Below, piece by piece: positions 46,369-54,225 of a stretch of 64,000 bases of DNA. A program made the translations under genes and the position numbers. How positions within the stretch are numbered: the stretch's first letter is position 1; each line of letters opens with the position of its first letter. This DNA comes from Hydrogenophilales bacterium (GTDB lineage: Bacteria; Pseudomonadota; Gammaproteobacteria; Burkholderiales; Thiobacillaceae), in the NCBI GenBank assembly GCA_023258975.1, contig JAHFRD010000002.1, positions 285,338 through 349,337 on the forward strand. The letters run 5' to 3'. The notes beneath the pieces are model-generated. The model was given only the letters and a program-made list of their open reading frames with translations. It searched no databases and was not told where the DNA came from.

Positions 46369-48966
46369 ATGGAAATGACACGAAGAGGGTTCCTGCGGGG
46401 CATGAGCGCCCTGGCGGGTGCAACCGGCGTTGGCGTGAGCCTGCCTACCATCGCCCGCGCCGCCGACAAGGCGGAAGCCGCCGCCGCAGGCGCGACGGCC
46501 CTGGGCGACAAGGTGGTCAAGTCCACCTGTGTCCATTGCGTGAATTTCTGTGGCATCGAAGCCCGCATGTCGGACGGCGTGATCCGCGCCATCTACCCGG
46601 ACAAGGCGCGCGCCGACTATTACAACTGGGGCATCTGCCCGAAGGGCGCCTCGGGGGTGTTCAACACCTACAACCCCTACCGGTTGAAGAAGCCGATGAA
46701 GCGCACCAACCCCAACAAGGGCATGAACGAAGACCCGAAGTGGGTGGAAATCTCCTGGGATGAGGCGTTCCAGACCCTTACCGAGAAACTGGCCAGGATC
46801 AAGGCCGACAACCCCAGCAAGCTGGTCTGGCACCACGGCCACGGCAAGTACACCATCGGCGACCAGTTCCCCAAGGCCTTCTGCGCCGCTTTCGGCACCC
46901 CCAACGTGGTGCACCGCACCACCACCTGCGAATCCTCGCGCCATGTGGCCGACGAACTGACTTGGGGCTACCACGGCCATCTGCCCGATCTGGAATACAC
47001 CCAGCTCTACCTGTCTTTCGGCTCCAACCCGTTCGAGGGCGAGCAATGGTCGCGCTGGCTGGATCACGCCATCATGGACGGCAAGGAACGCGGCATGAAG
47101 ATGATCGTGATCGAGCCGCGCTTCTCCCATGCCGCCGCCAAGGCCGACGAGTGGATACCGGTACGCCCCGGCAAGGATGTCGCGCTGATCCTGGCCCTGT
47201 GCAAACAATTGATCGAGGCCAACGCCATCGACGTCAATTTCCTCAAGACCTACACCAACGCCACGCAATTGGTAGGCGAGGATGGCCTGATCCTGAAGAG
47301 CGCCGATGGCAAGCCGCAGGTCTGGGAGGCCATCTACGGCTCCGCGCGGGACTATGACGATGCCTCGGTGGACGCGGCTCTGACCGGCACCTTCGAGGTC
47401 AACGGCAAGAAATACCGCACCGCCTTCCAGGTGCTGGCGGACAGTCTCAAGGACGCAACCCCGGAATACGCCGAGGAAGTCGCCGGCATTCCCGCCGCCC
47501 GCATCAAGAGCCTGGCCAAGGAAATAGCCACCGCCGCCAGCATTGGCTCGATCATGAAGATCGAAGGGCAGAACATCCGTTATCGCCCGGTGGTGGCCTA
47601 CACTTTCCGTGGCCTGGCGGCCAAGGAATTCGGTGTGCAAAATTCTCGTGCCGCGCTGATCCTCAACATGCTGATCGGTTCGACCGACGCGGTTGGCGGC
47701 CTGAATCTGCACGACGTCATGAAGAATCCGGCCTACCTGGATGCCTCCAAGTGCGAGTACCCGCCCAAGCGCGTGGATCTGGCCAAGAGCGTCTACTTCC
47801 CCAACGGCCACCACGACGTCTGCCAGCAGGTGCAGTACACGGTGAACGACCCCAAGGCCTACGGCCTGGGCTACACCCCGGAAATGCAGATTTTCTTCGC
47901 CACCAACCGGCCCTTCTCGACTTCGGACGCACTGAAGCAGTTGGATGGCCTGAAGAAGACCTGGAACGTGGTGATCGACATCGTCAACACGGAGACCGCC
48001 CAATTCGCCGATCTGGTGCTGCCGGACCTCACCTACCTGGAGGCCTGGCACTTCTCCCCCACCCGCTGGACGCCCGGCACCAAGCACTCCGCCATCCGTC
48101 AGCCGATGACCAACGTCTACAACCTCCCCCATGATGCCGCCAGCATCCTGTGGGAATTGGCCAAGCGCCTGGGCATCCGCGATGCCTATGTGGACAACCT
48201 GAACAAGAATTGGGGCCTGAAGGAGATCAAATTCGAGAAGGGCCGTGATTACACGCCCAAGGAAATGGTCGAGGTAATCTGGACGGAGAAGGCCCACAAG
48301 CCCTTCCAGTACGCGCTGGATCATGCCTTCACCGGCAAGAAAGTGGACACCAAGCACCGCTACCTGGACGGGCTGGAAGCCAAGTGCAAGGGTGCCGGCC
48401 AGCCGCGCATGAAGCTTTACGCCGATCAACTGGTCGAGAGCTACATGAAGGTGGAAAAAACGGTGCGGGCCAACGGCATCACCAATATCGACCTGGCTGG
48501 TTACAAACTGGCCTACTCACCCATCCCACTCAAGGACCACGCCTTCCCCACGCCACACCGGGAGGCCACGGGCTTCCCGCTCTACCTCATCACCCACAAG
48601 CGCATGTACCGCAACCAGGCCGGCAACACGGCGCAGAACCCCATCCTCAACTTCGCCATCGGCGCCGACACCCAGGAGAACTTCATTGCCGTCAATACCG
48701 ACACGGCCAAGGGTCTGGGGCTCAAGGACGGTGACGCGGTGGTGGTGGAAAGCCGGGTGGGCAAGGCCAAGGGCAAGGTGAAACTGACCCAGGGCATCCG
48801 CCCCGACACCATCGCAATTTCCTACCACCACGGCCATTGGAGTCTGGGCTATCCCGAATACGCCAAGAAGGGCACCTGGATCAATCAGGCGATGGAACTG
48901 CATCCGGACCGCGTCTCCGGCATGAATTCCTTCAATGACACCAAAGTGAAGCTCTACAAGGCCTGA
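46369..48966 (+). CDS. Tat-exported molybdopterin oxidoreductase, catalytic subunit (PsrA/PhsA/TtrA/ArrA-ArxA group), substrate unresolved
   Basis: 865 residues. Tat signal MTRRGFLRG (twin R at 5-6) with cleavage near residue 31. 4Fe-4S site C54-x2-C57-x3-C61-x28-C90 followed by K92, as in DMSO-reductase-family enzymes of the complex iron-sulfur group. The segment KRTNPNKGMNEDPKWVEISWDEA resembles ArrA/ArxA-type enzymes. The residue in the molybdenum-ligand position is C187 (VHRTTTCESSRH). A cysteine ligand fits the sulfur/arsenic oxyanion group and argues against nitrate (Asp) and DMSO (Ser) reductases. The C-terminal bis-MGD domain begins near 690 (GFPLYLITHKRMYRNQAGNTAQNP). No NrfD-type membrane subunit is encoded nearby; electrons probably pass through the Fe-S subunit and the diheme cytochrome. 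The adjoining ars operon suggests arsenic, but tetrathionate, thiosulfate, selenate or antimony compounds are possible. Confidence 0.85.
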   Translation: MEMTRRGFLRGMSALAGATGVGVSLPTIARAADKAEAAAAGATALGDKVVKSTCVHCVNFCGIEARMSDGVIRAIYPDKARADYYNWGICPKGASGVFNTYNPYRLKKPMKRTNPNKGMNEDPKWVEISWDEAFQTLTEKLARIKADNPSKLVWHHGHGKYTIGDQFPKAFCAAFGTPNVVHRTTTCESSRHVADELTWGYHGHLPDLEYTQLYLSFGSNPFEGEQWSRWLDHAIMDGKERGMKMIVIEPRFSHAAAKADEWIPVRPGKDVALILALCKQLIEANAIDVNFLKTYTNATQLVGEDGLILKSADGKPQVWEAIYGSARDYDDASVDAALTGTFEVNGKKYRTAFQVLADSLKDATPEYAEEVAGIPAARIKSLAKEIATAASIGSIMKIEGQNIRYRPVVAYTFRGLAAKEFGVQNSRAALILNMLIGSTDAVGGLNLHDVMKNPAYLDASKCEYPPKRVDLAKSVYFPNGHHDVCQQVQYTVNDPKAYGLGYTPEMQIFFATNRPFSTSDALKQLDGLKKTWNVVIDIVNTETAQFADLVLPDLTYLEAWHFSPTRWTPGTKHSAIRQPMTNVYNLPHDAASILWELAKRLGIRDAYVDNLNKNWGLKEIKFEKGRDYTPKEMVEVIWTEKAHKPFQYALDHAFTGKKVDTKHRYLDGLEAKCKGAGQPRMKLYADQLVESYMKVEKTVRANGITNIDLAGYKLAYSPIPLKDHAFPTPHREATGFPLYLITHKRMYRNQAGNTAQNPILNFAIGADTQENFIAVNTDTAKGLGLKDGDAVVVESRVGKAKGKVKLTQGIRPDTIAISYHHGHWSLGYPEYAKKGTWINQAMELHPDRVSGMNSFNDTKVKLYKA

Positions 48967-48978
48967 GGAGAAGACACC

Positions 48979-49665
48979 ATGGCAAAGTTTGTTCGCGTCA
49001 TCGACACTGAACGCTGCTTCGGCTGCCGCTCCTGCGTGGCGGCCTGCGCGGTGGAGAACCACTTCACGCCGGAATCCCCCTGGAACGTGATGGTGGAATA
49101 CGAAACCGGCCGTTATCCCCACGTCGCCCGCAACTTCGTCACCATGAACTGCATGCATTGCGAGCATCCGTCGTGCAAGGCGGCCTGCGACGCGGCCGGC
49201 TTCAAGGCGATCAGCAAGAACGCCTTCGGCGTGGTGCTGGTGGATTACGAGAAATGCACCGGCTGCGGCTATTGCGCCACCACCTGCCCCTATGGCGTGC
49301 CACAACTCAATGGCGCCCAACTGGGAACGCTCTACCCCGACGGCGAGAAGACTCCCTACGAGAAGATGGGGAATCTCTCGCCCCTGCATCGCAAGAAGGC
49401 CAGTACCGTCGAGAAATGCACCTTCTGCTGGCACAAGCTGGAAAAGGCGGTGTCCAGCGGCAAGATGGACCAGATCGGCAAGGTGCCCGAGTTCACCCCC
49501 ACCTGCGATCTGGTGTGCCCGGTGCAGGCGCGGGTGTTCGGCGACATCGACGACCCCAACAGCGCGGTCTCGACCTACATCGCCAGGAAGAAGGCCACCC
49601 AGCTCAAGAAGGAGTTCGGCACCGAGCCGCAGGTCTATTACGTCCTCAACGGGGGAGACTACTGA
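48979..49665 (+). CDS. Four-cluster iron-sulfur electron-transfer subunit (DmsB/NrfC/ArrB type)
   Basis: 228 residues, 12 bases downstream of the catalytic gene. Sixteen cysteines form four 4Fe-4S sites: C13, C16, C19, C23; C58, C61, C66, C70; C93, C96, C99, C103; and C147, C150, C176, C180. Spacing matches the small subunit of molybdoenzymes such as PhsB, ArrB and DmsB. No signal peptide, so it is probably exported with the Tat-bearing catalytic subunit. The last cluster has a 25-residue gap (C150 to C176) typical of the family. Ribosome site GAGGAGAAG. Confidence 0.93.
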   Translation: MAKFVRVIDTERCFGCRSCVAACAVENHFTPESPWNVMVEYETGRYPHVARNFVTMNCMHCEHPSCKAACDAAGFKAISKNAFGVVLVDYEKCTGCGYCATTCPYGVPQLNGAQLGTLYPDGEKTPYEKMGNLSPLHRKKASTVEKCTFCWHKLEKAVSSGKMDQIGKVPEFTPTCDLVCPVQARVFGDIDDPNSAVSTYIARKKATQLKKEFGTEPQVYYVLNGGDY

Positions 49666-49666
49666 G

Positions 49667-50047
49667 ATGAAACATACACTTCTCCTGGCCGTACTGGCCG
49701 CCGTGTTTTCCACCCTCTCCGCCGCAGCCGTGGCGGAGGACAAGCCGATGAACCTGCGCAAGACGGCCGAAGCCATCCGGGGCGGCACGGTGAACGTGGG
49801 CAAGGCCTATTCCCTCGCGGAAGAAGGCCGTTTCCACCAGATCCATGTGGAAACCCTGGGCATCAAGTGCGGCGGCTGCCACAGCAACGATGCCTACCCG
49901 GACAACTATCTCTATCTGCGCAAGAGCGAGTTCCCGAGGCAGGTGGCCGGTGAAAAGGAAAAGGTGAAGGCGGTCGAACGCGCCAAGTGCATCGGTTGCC
50001 ACTCCGACGGCAGTGTCGCCACGGTGTTTTACAACATGAAAAAGTGA
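49667..50047 (+). CDS. Periplasmic diheme cytochrome c
   Basis: 126 residues starting one base after the Fe-S subunit stop. Signal peptide about 1-23 (SAAAVA). Two haem c motifs, CGGCH (68-72) and CIGCH (108-112), 40 residues apart. It is small and has no membrane anchor after cleavage. In this operon it takes the place of a quinone-reactive membrane subunit, so it is the likely electron partner of the molybdoenzyme, linking it to a c-type cytochrome pool in either direction. A longer open frame in the same phase begins inside the previous gene but lacks sense as protein. Confidence 0.88.
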   Translation: MKHTLLLAVLAAVFSTLSAAAVAEDKPMNLRKTAEAIRGGTVNVGKAYSLAEEGRFHQIHVETLGIKCGGCHSNDAYPDNYLYLRKSEFPRQVAGEKEKVKAVERAKCIGCHSDGSVATVFYNMKK

Positions 50048-50055
50048 GCGTATTT

Positions 50056-50079
50056 CTCCTCCCCTGCCCGGGGGAGGAG
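50056..50079 (+). repeat. Stem-loop between cytochrome and chaperone genes
   Basis: CTCCTCCCC pairs with GGGGAGGAG around a six-base loop. No T-tract; it may reduce read-through so that the structural subunits are made in excess over the chaperone. Confidence 0.5.
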
Positions 50080-50131
50080 CGTTTATCCGCCGGCGCTGCA
50101 TTTCCCCTTCATGGCATGAGAGGTTTCCCGA

Positions 50132-50782
50132 ATGACGGATACTGACCTCGCGGTTTCGGCGGAAGGCCGAAGCCGTTTTTTTTGGTGGCTGGCCGAGTGG
50201 TTCCTCGGCCCGCCCGATTCCGACCGGATTGCCAGCCTGCCCGCGCCTGAGTCCGACACGCCGGCGACGGCGCTGGATGCCGCCTGGCAAACGCTGGCCC
50301 GCGCCTCGCCCGAGACGGATGCCGCCACGCTGGAACGGCTGGGCGTCGAATTCACCCGCCTGTTCTCCGGCATGCAGGAGGGCATGGGGCCACCGCCGCC
50401 ATTTGAATCGGTCTGGCGCGAGGATCGTCTGATCGGCGAGAGCACCGTCGCGGTGATCGAGGCCTACGCGCGCGCCGGCTTCGCCGACATCGACCCCGGC
50501 GCCGGCCCCCAGGATCATGCCGCCGTGGAACTCAAGTTCATGGCCCTGCTCGCGCTGCGCGAAGCCGAAGCCCGGCGGGCGAACGAGACGGACAAGGCCC
50601 GCCGGCGCCTGGACCAGCAACGCGATTTCCTCGGCCGGCATCTCACCGCCTGGGCGCCCCGCTGGGCCGACGCGATCATCGGGCAAAGCCGCGAACCGCT
50701 GTTCGCCGCGCTCGCCGGCCTGCTCAAAGCTGGCCTGGATCAGGCGGCGGCCGAGTTGGCGGCCGAATTGGTGAAGTCGTAG
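50132..50782 (+). CDS. TorD/DmsD-family molybdoenzyme chaperone
   Basis: 216 residues, all-helical in appearance. EFTRLFSGMQEGMGPPPPFESVWRED is the family signature (the Y/FxxLF...PPYES motif), followed by DHAAVELKFMALLALREAEARR. TorD-type proteins hold the apo-enzyme, help insert bis-MGD and cover the Tat signal until folding is complete. Cytoplasmic. Its presence supports assignment of the catalytic subunit as a Tat-exported enzyme needing dedicated maturation; ArxD and TtrD-like relatives have the same role. Confidence 0.85.
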   Translation: MTDTDLAVSAEGRSRFFWWLAEWFLGPPDSDRIASLPAPESDTPATALDAAWQTLARASPETDAATLERLGVEFTRLFSGMQEGMGPPPPFESVWREDRLIGESTVAVIEAYARAGFADIDPGAGPQDHAAVELKFMALLALREAEARRANETDKARRRLDQQRDFLGRHLTAWAPRWADAIIGQSREPLFAALAGLLKAGLDQAAAELAAELVKS

Positions 50783-50787
50783 CCTTT

Positions 50788-50810
50788 CCCTCTCCCCCGA
50801 GAGAGGGGAG
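50788..50810 (+). repeat. Stem-loop between chaperone and ferredoxin genes
   Basis: CCTCTCCCCC and GAGAGGGGAG pair just after the chaperone stop. Not followed by T residues; probably a processing or attenuating structure. Confidence 0.4.
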
Positions 50811-50839
50811 TCTTCCTCGCAGCGACCACCGCGCCTCCC

Positions 50840-52336
50840 ATGCAAACCCCCTCCATTCACTACGCCCCCGGCGACTGCGTCCTCCTGGTCGGCCCCACCG
50901 ACCTCCTGCTCAAGCGCATGGAAACCTTGCGCATCGCCGGTCTTCGCGCGGCGTTGTTGTGCAGCGATCTGCCCGACCTGGGGCGCCTGCCACGTGGCCG
51001 GCGCGCACTGCCTGGCCGCCTGGCCGATGTCTCCGGCTGGATGGGCGCCTTCAGCGCCCGCATGAAAGGCGGTGACGGCCCGGTGGACCTGGCGCCGCTG
51101 TCTTTCCATGACGATGGCCACTTCGACTGGGTACTCGACTTTTCCGGCGCCCCGGCGCCGGGCAAAGGCGTGGCGCCACTCGGCTATTACACGCTGCCTC
51201 CCGACGATTTCCCGGCGCTGAAACACGCCTTGCTGGAGATCGCCACCCGCCTGCGCGAGGGCTTCGACAAACCACGTTATTTCCATTTCGACGCGGACCT
51301 GTGCGCGCATCGACGCCAGGGCATCGCCGGCTGTTCAGCCTGCCTGGACGCCTGCGCGGCGGGCGCCATCAGCGTTGCGGGCGAGACGGTGCGGATTGAG
51401 CCCCATCTCTGCCAGGGCTGCGGCGGCTGCGCGATGGTCTGTCCATCGGGAGCGACGCGACATGCCCTTCCCGGAACGGCGATTCAGCTCGTTCGTCTGC
51501 GCGGGGCGTTGAGCGGCAATGTGGAAGGCGTCTGGATCGGCGACGCAGAAACGGCGCCCGCCGGCTGGCTGCCCTGGCCGGTCGAGGAAGCCGCCAGCCT
51601 GGGCCTGGAATTCTGGTTGACCGCGCTGGCGCTGGGCGCCGGGCGCACCGCCATTTCCGCGCGGGGCATTCCCGAACCCGGTCGCGCGGCGCTGGACAGC
51701 CAGATCGAACTGGGACGCGCGCTGCTTGCCGGACTCGGGCTATCCCCGGCGCTAGGCCAGGCCGGCGCGACCCTGGAAGCGTTGCCGCCGCTCGCGCCCT
51801 TCACGCCGCCGGTAGGGGACGACAAACGTACCCTGATGTTCGCCGCCCTCGACCATCTCGCCGCGCATGCGGCTTCCCCGCCGGCCAGCATCGACTTGTC
51901 CACCGCCGCGCCGCTCGGCGAGGTTCGCATTGATGCCGCCCTGTGCACCCTGTGCGCGGCTTGTGTACGGATCTGTCCGGCCGATGCCTTGAACTTTCCC
52001 GGCAGCCTCGGCCAGTTGGCCTTCATCGAGTCGCGCTGTCTGCAATGCGGGCTGTGCGCGAATGTCTGCCCGGAGAAAGCCGTGACTCTCAATCCGCGTC
52101 TGCTCGTCGTCCGGGCCGCGCGTGAGGCGCCGCGCATCGTCGCCGAGGCGGAAATGGTCGCCTGCGCCGGCTGCGGCCAGCCTTACACCAACCGCATCAT
52201 GCAGGCGCGGGCCCAGGCCATGATGGCGGGGCATCCCCTGTTCCAGGGGGAACAGGCGCGCCTGATGGGTTTGTGCCCGGATTGCCGGCAGAAAGCGATG
52301 GCCGGCGCGTTGCCGGCGCTACAGGGGCCGACTTAG
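50840..52336 (+). CDS. Cytoplasmic four-cluster ferredoxin-like protein of molybdoenzyme operons
   Basis: 498 residues, no signal peptide. An N-terminal region of about 165 residues without cysteine motifs is followed by two 4Fe-4S sites (GCSACLDACAAGA and CQGCGGCAMVCPSGA), a spacer of about 160 residues, two more (CTLCAACVRICPADA and CLQCGLCANVCPEKA), and a terminal CAGCGQ...CPDCRQ pair that looks like a zinc ribbon. Related polyferredoxins accompany TorD-like genes in formate dehydrogenase and other molybdoenzyme clusters. Because it stays in the cytoplasm it cannot be the periplasmic electron carrier; a role in enzyme maturation or in supplying electrons for cofactor insertion is plausible but unproven. 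Confidence 0.75.
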   Translation: MQTPSIHYAPGDCVLLVGPTDLLLKRMETLRIAGLRAALLCSDLPDLGRLPRGRRALPGRLADVSGWMGAFSARMKGGDGPVDLAPLSFHDDGHFDWVLDFSGAPAPGKGVAPLGYYTLPPDDFPALKHALLEIATRLREGFDKPRYFHFDADLCAHRRQGIAGCSACLDACAAGAISVAGETVRIEPHLCQGCGGCAMVCPSGATRHALPGTAIQLVRLRGALSGNVEGVWIGDAETAPAGWLPWPVEEAASLGLEFWLTALALGAGRTAISARGIPEPGRAALDSQIELGRALLAGLGLSPALGQAGATLEALPPLAPFTPPVGDDKRTLMFAALDHLAAHAASPPASIDLSTAAPLGEVRIDAALCTLCAACVRICPADALNFPGSLGQLAFIESRCLQCGLCANVCPEKAVTLNPRLLVVRAAREAPRIVAEAEMVACAGCGQPYTNRIMQARAQAMMAGHPLFQGEQARLMGLCPDCRQKAMAGALPALQGPT

Positions 52337-52605
52337 CAGCAGCCGCCGCAACAGCCGCCACCGCCCGCCGCCGGGGCCAGCCAGCCGGCGACCTTGGCGC
52401 TGTCGGGTACGCCGCCGGCATGAACGACCTTGCCGTCGATCACCACGCCGGGGGTGGTCATGACGCCGTAGCCGAGGATGGCGGCCATGTCGGTGACTTT
52501 TTCCAGTTCAATCCGGATGCCTTTGGCGTCGGCGATATCGGCGATGAGTTTGGCGGTGGTTTCGCAGTTGGCGCAGCCGCTGCCGAGGACTTTCACGTTT
52601 TTCAT
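52333..52605 (-). CDS. Small thioredoxin-like redox protein with CC tail
   Basis: 90 residues from the ATG at 52605. KVLGSGCANCETTAKLI carries a CxxC (C11, C14), and VMTTPGVVIDGKVVHAGGVPD has the cis-proline and strand pattern of the redox-active disulfide protein 2 (glutaredoxin-like) family. The C-terminal GGGGCCGGCC places four cysteines (85, 86, 89, 90) in a flexible tail. Members are often encoded beside ArsP/UPF0718 permeases, as here. Likely delivers electrons or soft-metal ions such as arsenite; last gene of the ars operon, converging with the ferredoxin gene. Confidence 0.8.
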   Translation of the reverse strand: MKNVKVLGSGCANCETTAKLIADIADAKGIRIELEKVTDMAAILGYGVMTTPGVVIDGKVVHAGGVPDSAKVAGWLAPAAGGGGCCGGCC

Positions 52606-52701
52606 GGGCAATTTCCGAGGGGTTTGAGGGGAGAGGCAGTTTAGCGCCGGGTTACTTGCCGGCGCCTTGACAAGAGTCGGCTGGCCGTCGCCGCGATGGC
52701 G

Positions 52702-53028
52702 TCAACAACAGGACTGCCCGGATCGGGTCGGCGTGCAGCACGATCCGCCAGCCTCCACTACGGCGAGGTTGGCGAACGGGTCAACGGGTAATTTCGGCTT
52801 GGCGGGCTGAAAACCTTCCGCGCAGGCCGCGTCGAATTTTGCGTCCAGCGCCTGCGCGGCTTCATCGCGGATATGGCGGGCGATCTCGATCACGGCGTCG
52901 ATCTGTTCCTTCGCGACACCGTATTCCTTGAGCTTGTCCACCTGGCACAGGCCCTGTTTCGGGTGGTTGGAAGCGATGTTCGCCGCGAGCGAGACCAGGG
53001 CGACGATGGAAGGATGCAGGTCAGCCAT
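52702..53028 (-). CDS. AhpD/carboxymuconolactone-decarboxylase-like protein with CC tail
   Basis: 108 residues. The segment IVALVSLAANIASNHPKQGLCQVDKLKEYGV followed by EQIDAVIEIARHIRDEA follows the AhpD-like helical pattern, but the usual CxxC of AhpD is absent (only C28 remains there). The C-terminus GGSCCTPTRSGQSCC provides two cysteine pairs (97-98 and 107-108). A thiol-based role in arsenical or metal handling is inferred from position and tail; catalytic AhpD activity is unlikely without CxxC. Confidence 0.6.
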   Translation of the reverse strand: MADLHPSIVALVSLAANIASNHPKQGLCQVDKLKEYGVAKEQIDAVIEIARHIRDEAAQALDAKFDAACAEGFQPAKPKLPVDPFANLAVVEAGGSCCTPTRSGQSCC

Positions 53029-53037
53029 TTGAATACC

Positions 53038-53994
53038 TCATAAAACCGCGTTGAAGACGAAGCCCACCAGCATGATGCCGGCGGCCACCACGCCGGCGAA
53101 CACGGCGATCAGGGCGGGTTTGAGCACTTTGCGCAAAATCACCATCTCCGGCAGGGACAGGGCGATGACGCTCATCATGAAGGCCAGCGCCGTGCCCAGC
53201 GCCGCGCCCTTGCCGAGCAGGGCCTGGATGACGGGCAATATGCCGGCGGCGTTGCTGTACATGGGCACGCCCAGCAGCACGGCGGCGGGCACCGCCCACC
53301 ATCGTTCCTTGCCCATGATGCCGGCCATCAGGTCTTGCGGCACGTAGCCGTGGATGCCGGCGCCGATGCCGATGCCGGCGATCAGCCAGGGCCAGACGCG
53401 GCCGACGATTTCCCTGACGTGGGAAACGCCACGGCCAAGGCGCGCGCGCCAACCGGGTTTTTCATCTCCCAGGTCGGGCGCGGCGCCCATCTGGATATTG
53501 CGCACCCAGTCTTCCAGGTGATGTTCCATGCCGAGGCGGCCGATCACCAGGCCGGCGACGATGGCCACGCTCAGTCCGAGGACGAGGTAGAGCGCGGCCA
53601 CTTTCCAGCCGAACAGGCCGAACAGCAGCGCCAGGGCCACTTCATTGACCATCGGCGCGGAAATCAGAAACGAGAAGGTCACCCCCAGCGGCACCCCGGC
53701 GGAAAGAAAACCGATGAACAACGGCACCGCCGAACAGGAGCAGAACGGCGTGACGATGCCCAGCCCCGCCGCCATCACGTTGCCCAGGCCCAGCGGCTTG
53801 TTTGCCAGCCAGGCGCGGGTGCGTTCCGGCGAGATGTAGCTGTGCGCCACGCCCATGAGGAACACCACGGCAACCAGCAACAACAACACCTTGGGCACGT
53901 CATAGAGGAAGAACCACACCGCCTCGCCCAGATGGGTGCCTCGGGAGAGGCCGATCAGGTCGAAGGTGAGCCAGGCGGCGAGCGCGTCGAGCAT
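53038..53994 (-). CDS. ArsP-like permease (UPF0718/DUF318 family)
   Basis: 318 residues with about eight membrane segments. TPFCSCSAVPLFIGFLSAGVPLG (82-104) is the family signature with the paired cysteines; SAPMVNEVALALLFGLFGW and a second half-repeat beginning VPMYSNAAGILPVIQALLGKG show the internal duplication. ArsP of Campylobacter exports trivalent organoarsenicals, but many UPF0718 members have other substrates. Placement inside an ars operon favours an arsenic role. It is followed directly by the AhpD-like gene and preceded by the GDCCVFCSYGD protein. Confidence 0.85.
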   Translation of the reverse strand: MLDALAAWLTFDLIGLSRGTHLGEAVWFFLYDVPKVLLLLVAVVFLMGVAHSYISPERTRAWLANKPLGLGNVMAAGLGIVTPFCSCSAVPLFIGFLSAGVPLGVTFSFLISAPMVNEVALALLFGLFGWKVAALYLVLGLSVAIVAGLVIGRLGMEHHLEDWVRNIQMGAAPDLGDEKPGWRARLGRGVSHVREIVGRVWPWLIAGIGIGAGIHGYVPQDLMAGIMGKERWWAVPAAVLLGVPMYSNAAGILPVIQALLGKGAALGTALAFMMSVIALSLPEMVILRKVLKPALIAVFAGVVAAGIMLVGFVFNAVL

Positions 53995-53997
53995 GGT

Positions 53998-54225
53998 TCA
54001 GGTACCGCAACAGCCGGCGCCCTGCCCGGCGCGTTGCAACTGGATGGGCGGGCAGGGCACGTCGCCGTAGGAGCAGAACACGCAGCAGTCGCCCGGCTTG
54101 GGCGTCAGCAACACGCCGCAGCCGGGGCAGGGGTAATACCACTGGCAGGCGTCGGTCGGCATGGTTTCCGTGGCGGTGTGGCCGCAGTGGGGGCAGACCA
54201 GGGTGGATTGCGGGATGAAGGTCAT
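53998..54225 (-). CDS. Cysteine-rich GDCCVFCSYGD-motif protein
   Basis: 75 residues with 11 cysteines. Two CxxC pairs (C11/C14 and C33/C36, zinc-ribbon-like CPHC and CPGC) are followed by PKPGDCCVFCSYGDVPCPP, the name-giving motif (C47, C48, C51, C58), and a C-terminal GCCGT. This short family is found beside mercury and arsenic resistance genes and its function is unknown. Probably binds a soft metal or zinc. It overlaps the MBL-fold gene upstream by four bases. Confidence 0.85.
   Translation of the reverse strand: MTFIPQSTLVCPHCGHTATETMPTDACQWYYPCPGCGVLLTPKPGDCCVFCSYGDVPCPPIQLQRAGQGAGCCGT

Noticed and set aside
46348..48429. A 693-codon open frame antisense to the molybdoenzyme gene
   Set aside because: High GC content leaves the antisense frame open; its translation is low-complexity (G/V/A/H/Q-rich) and has no domain, while the plus strand encodes an unmistakable enzyme.
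46369..48966. Naming the molybdoenzyme arrA or arxA outright
   Set aside because: Neighbourhood and Fe-S region fit, but the loop at the molybdenum ligand and the absence of an NrfD subunit do not; the substrate cannot be fixed without phylogeny or assay.
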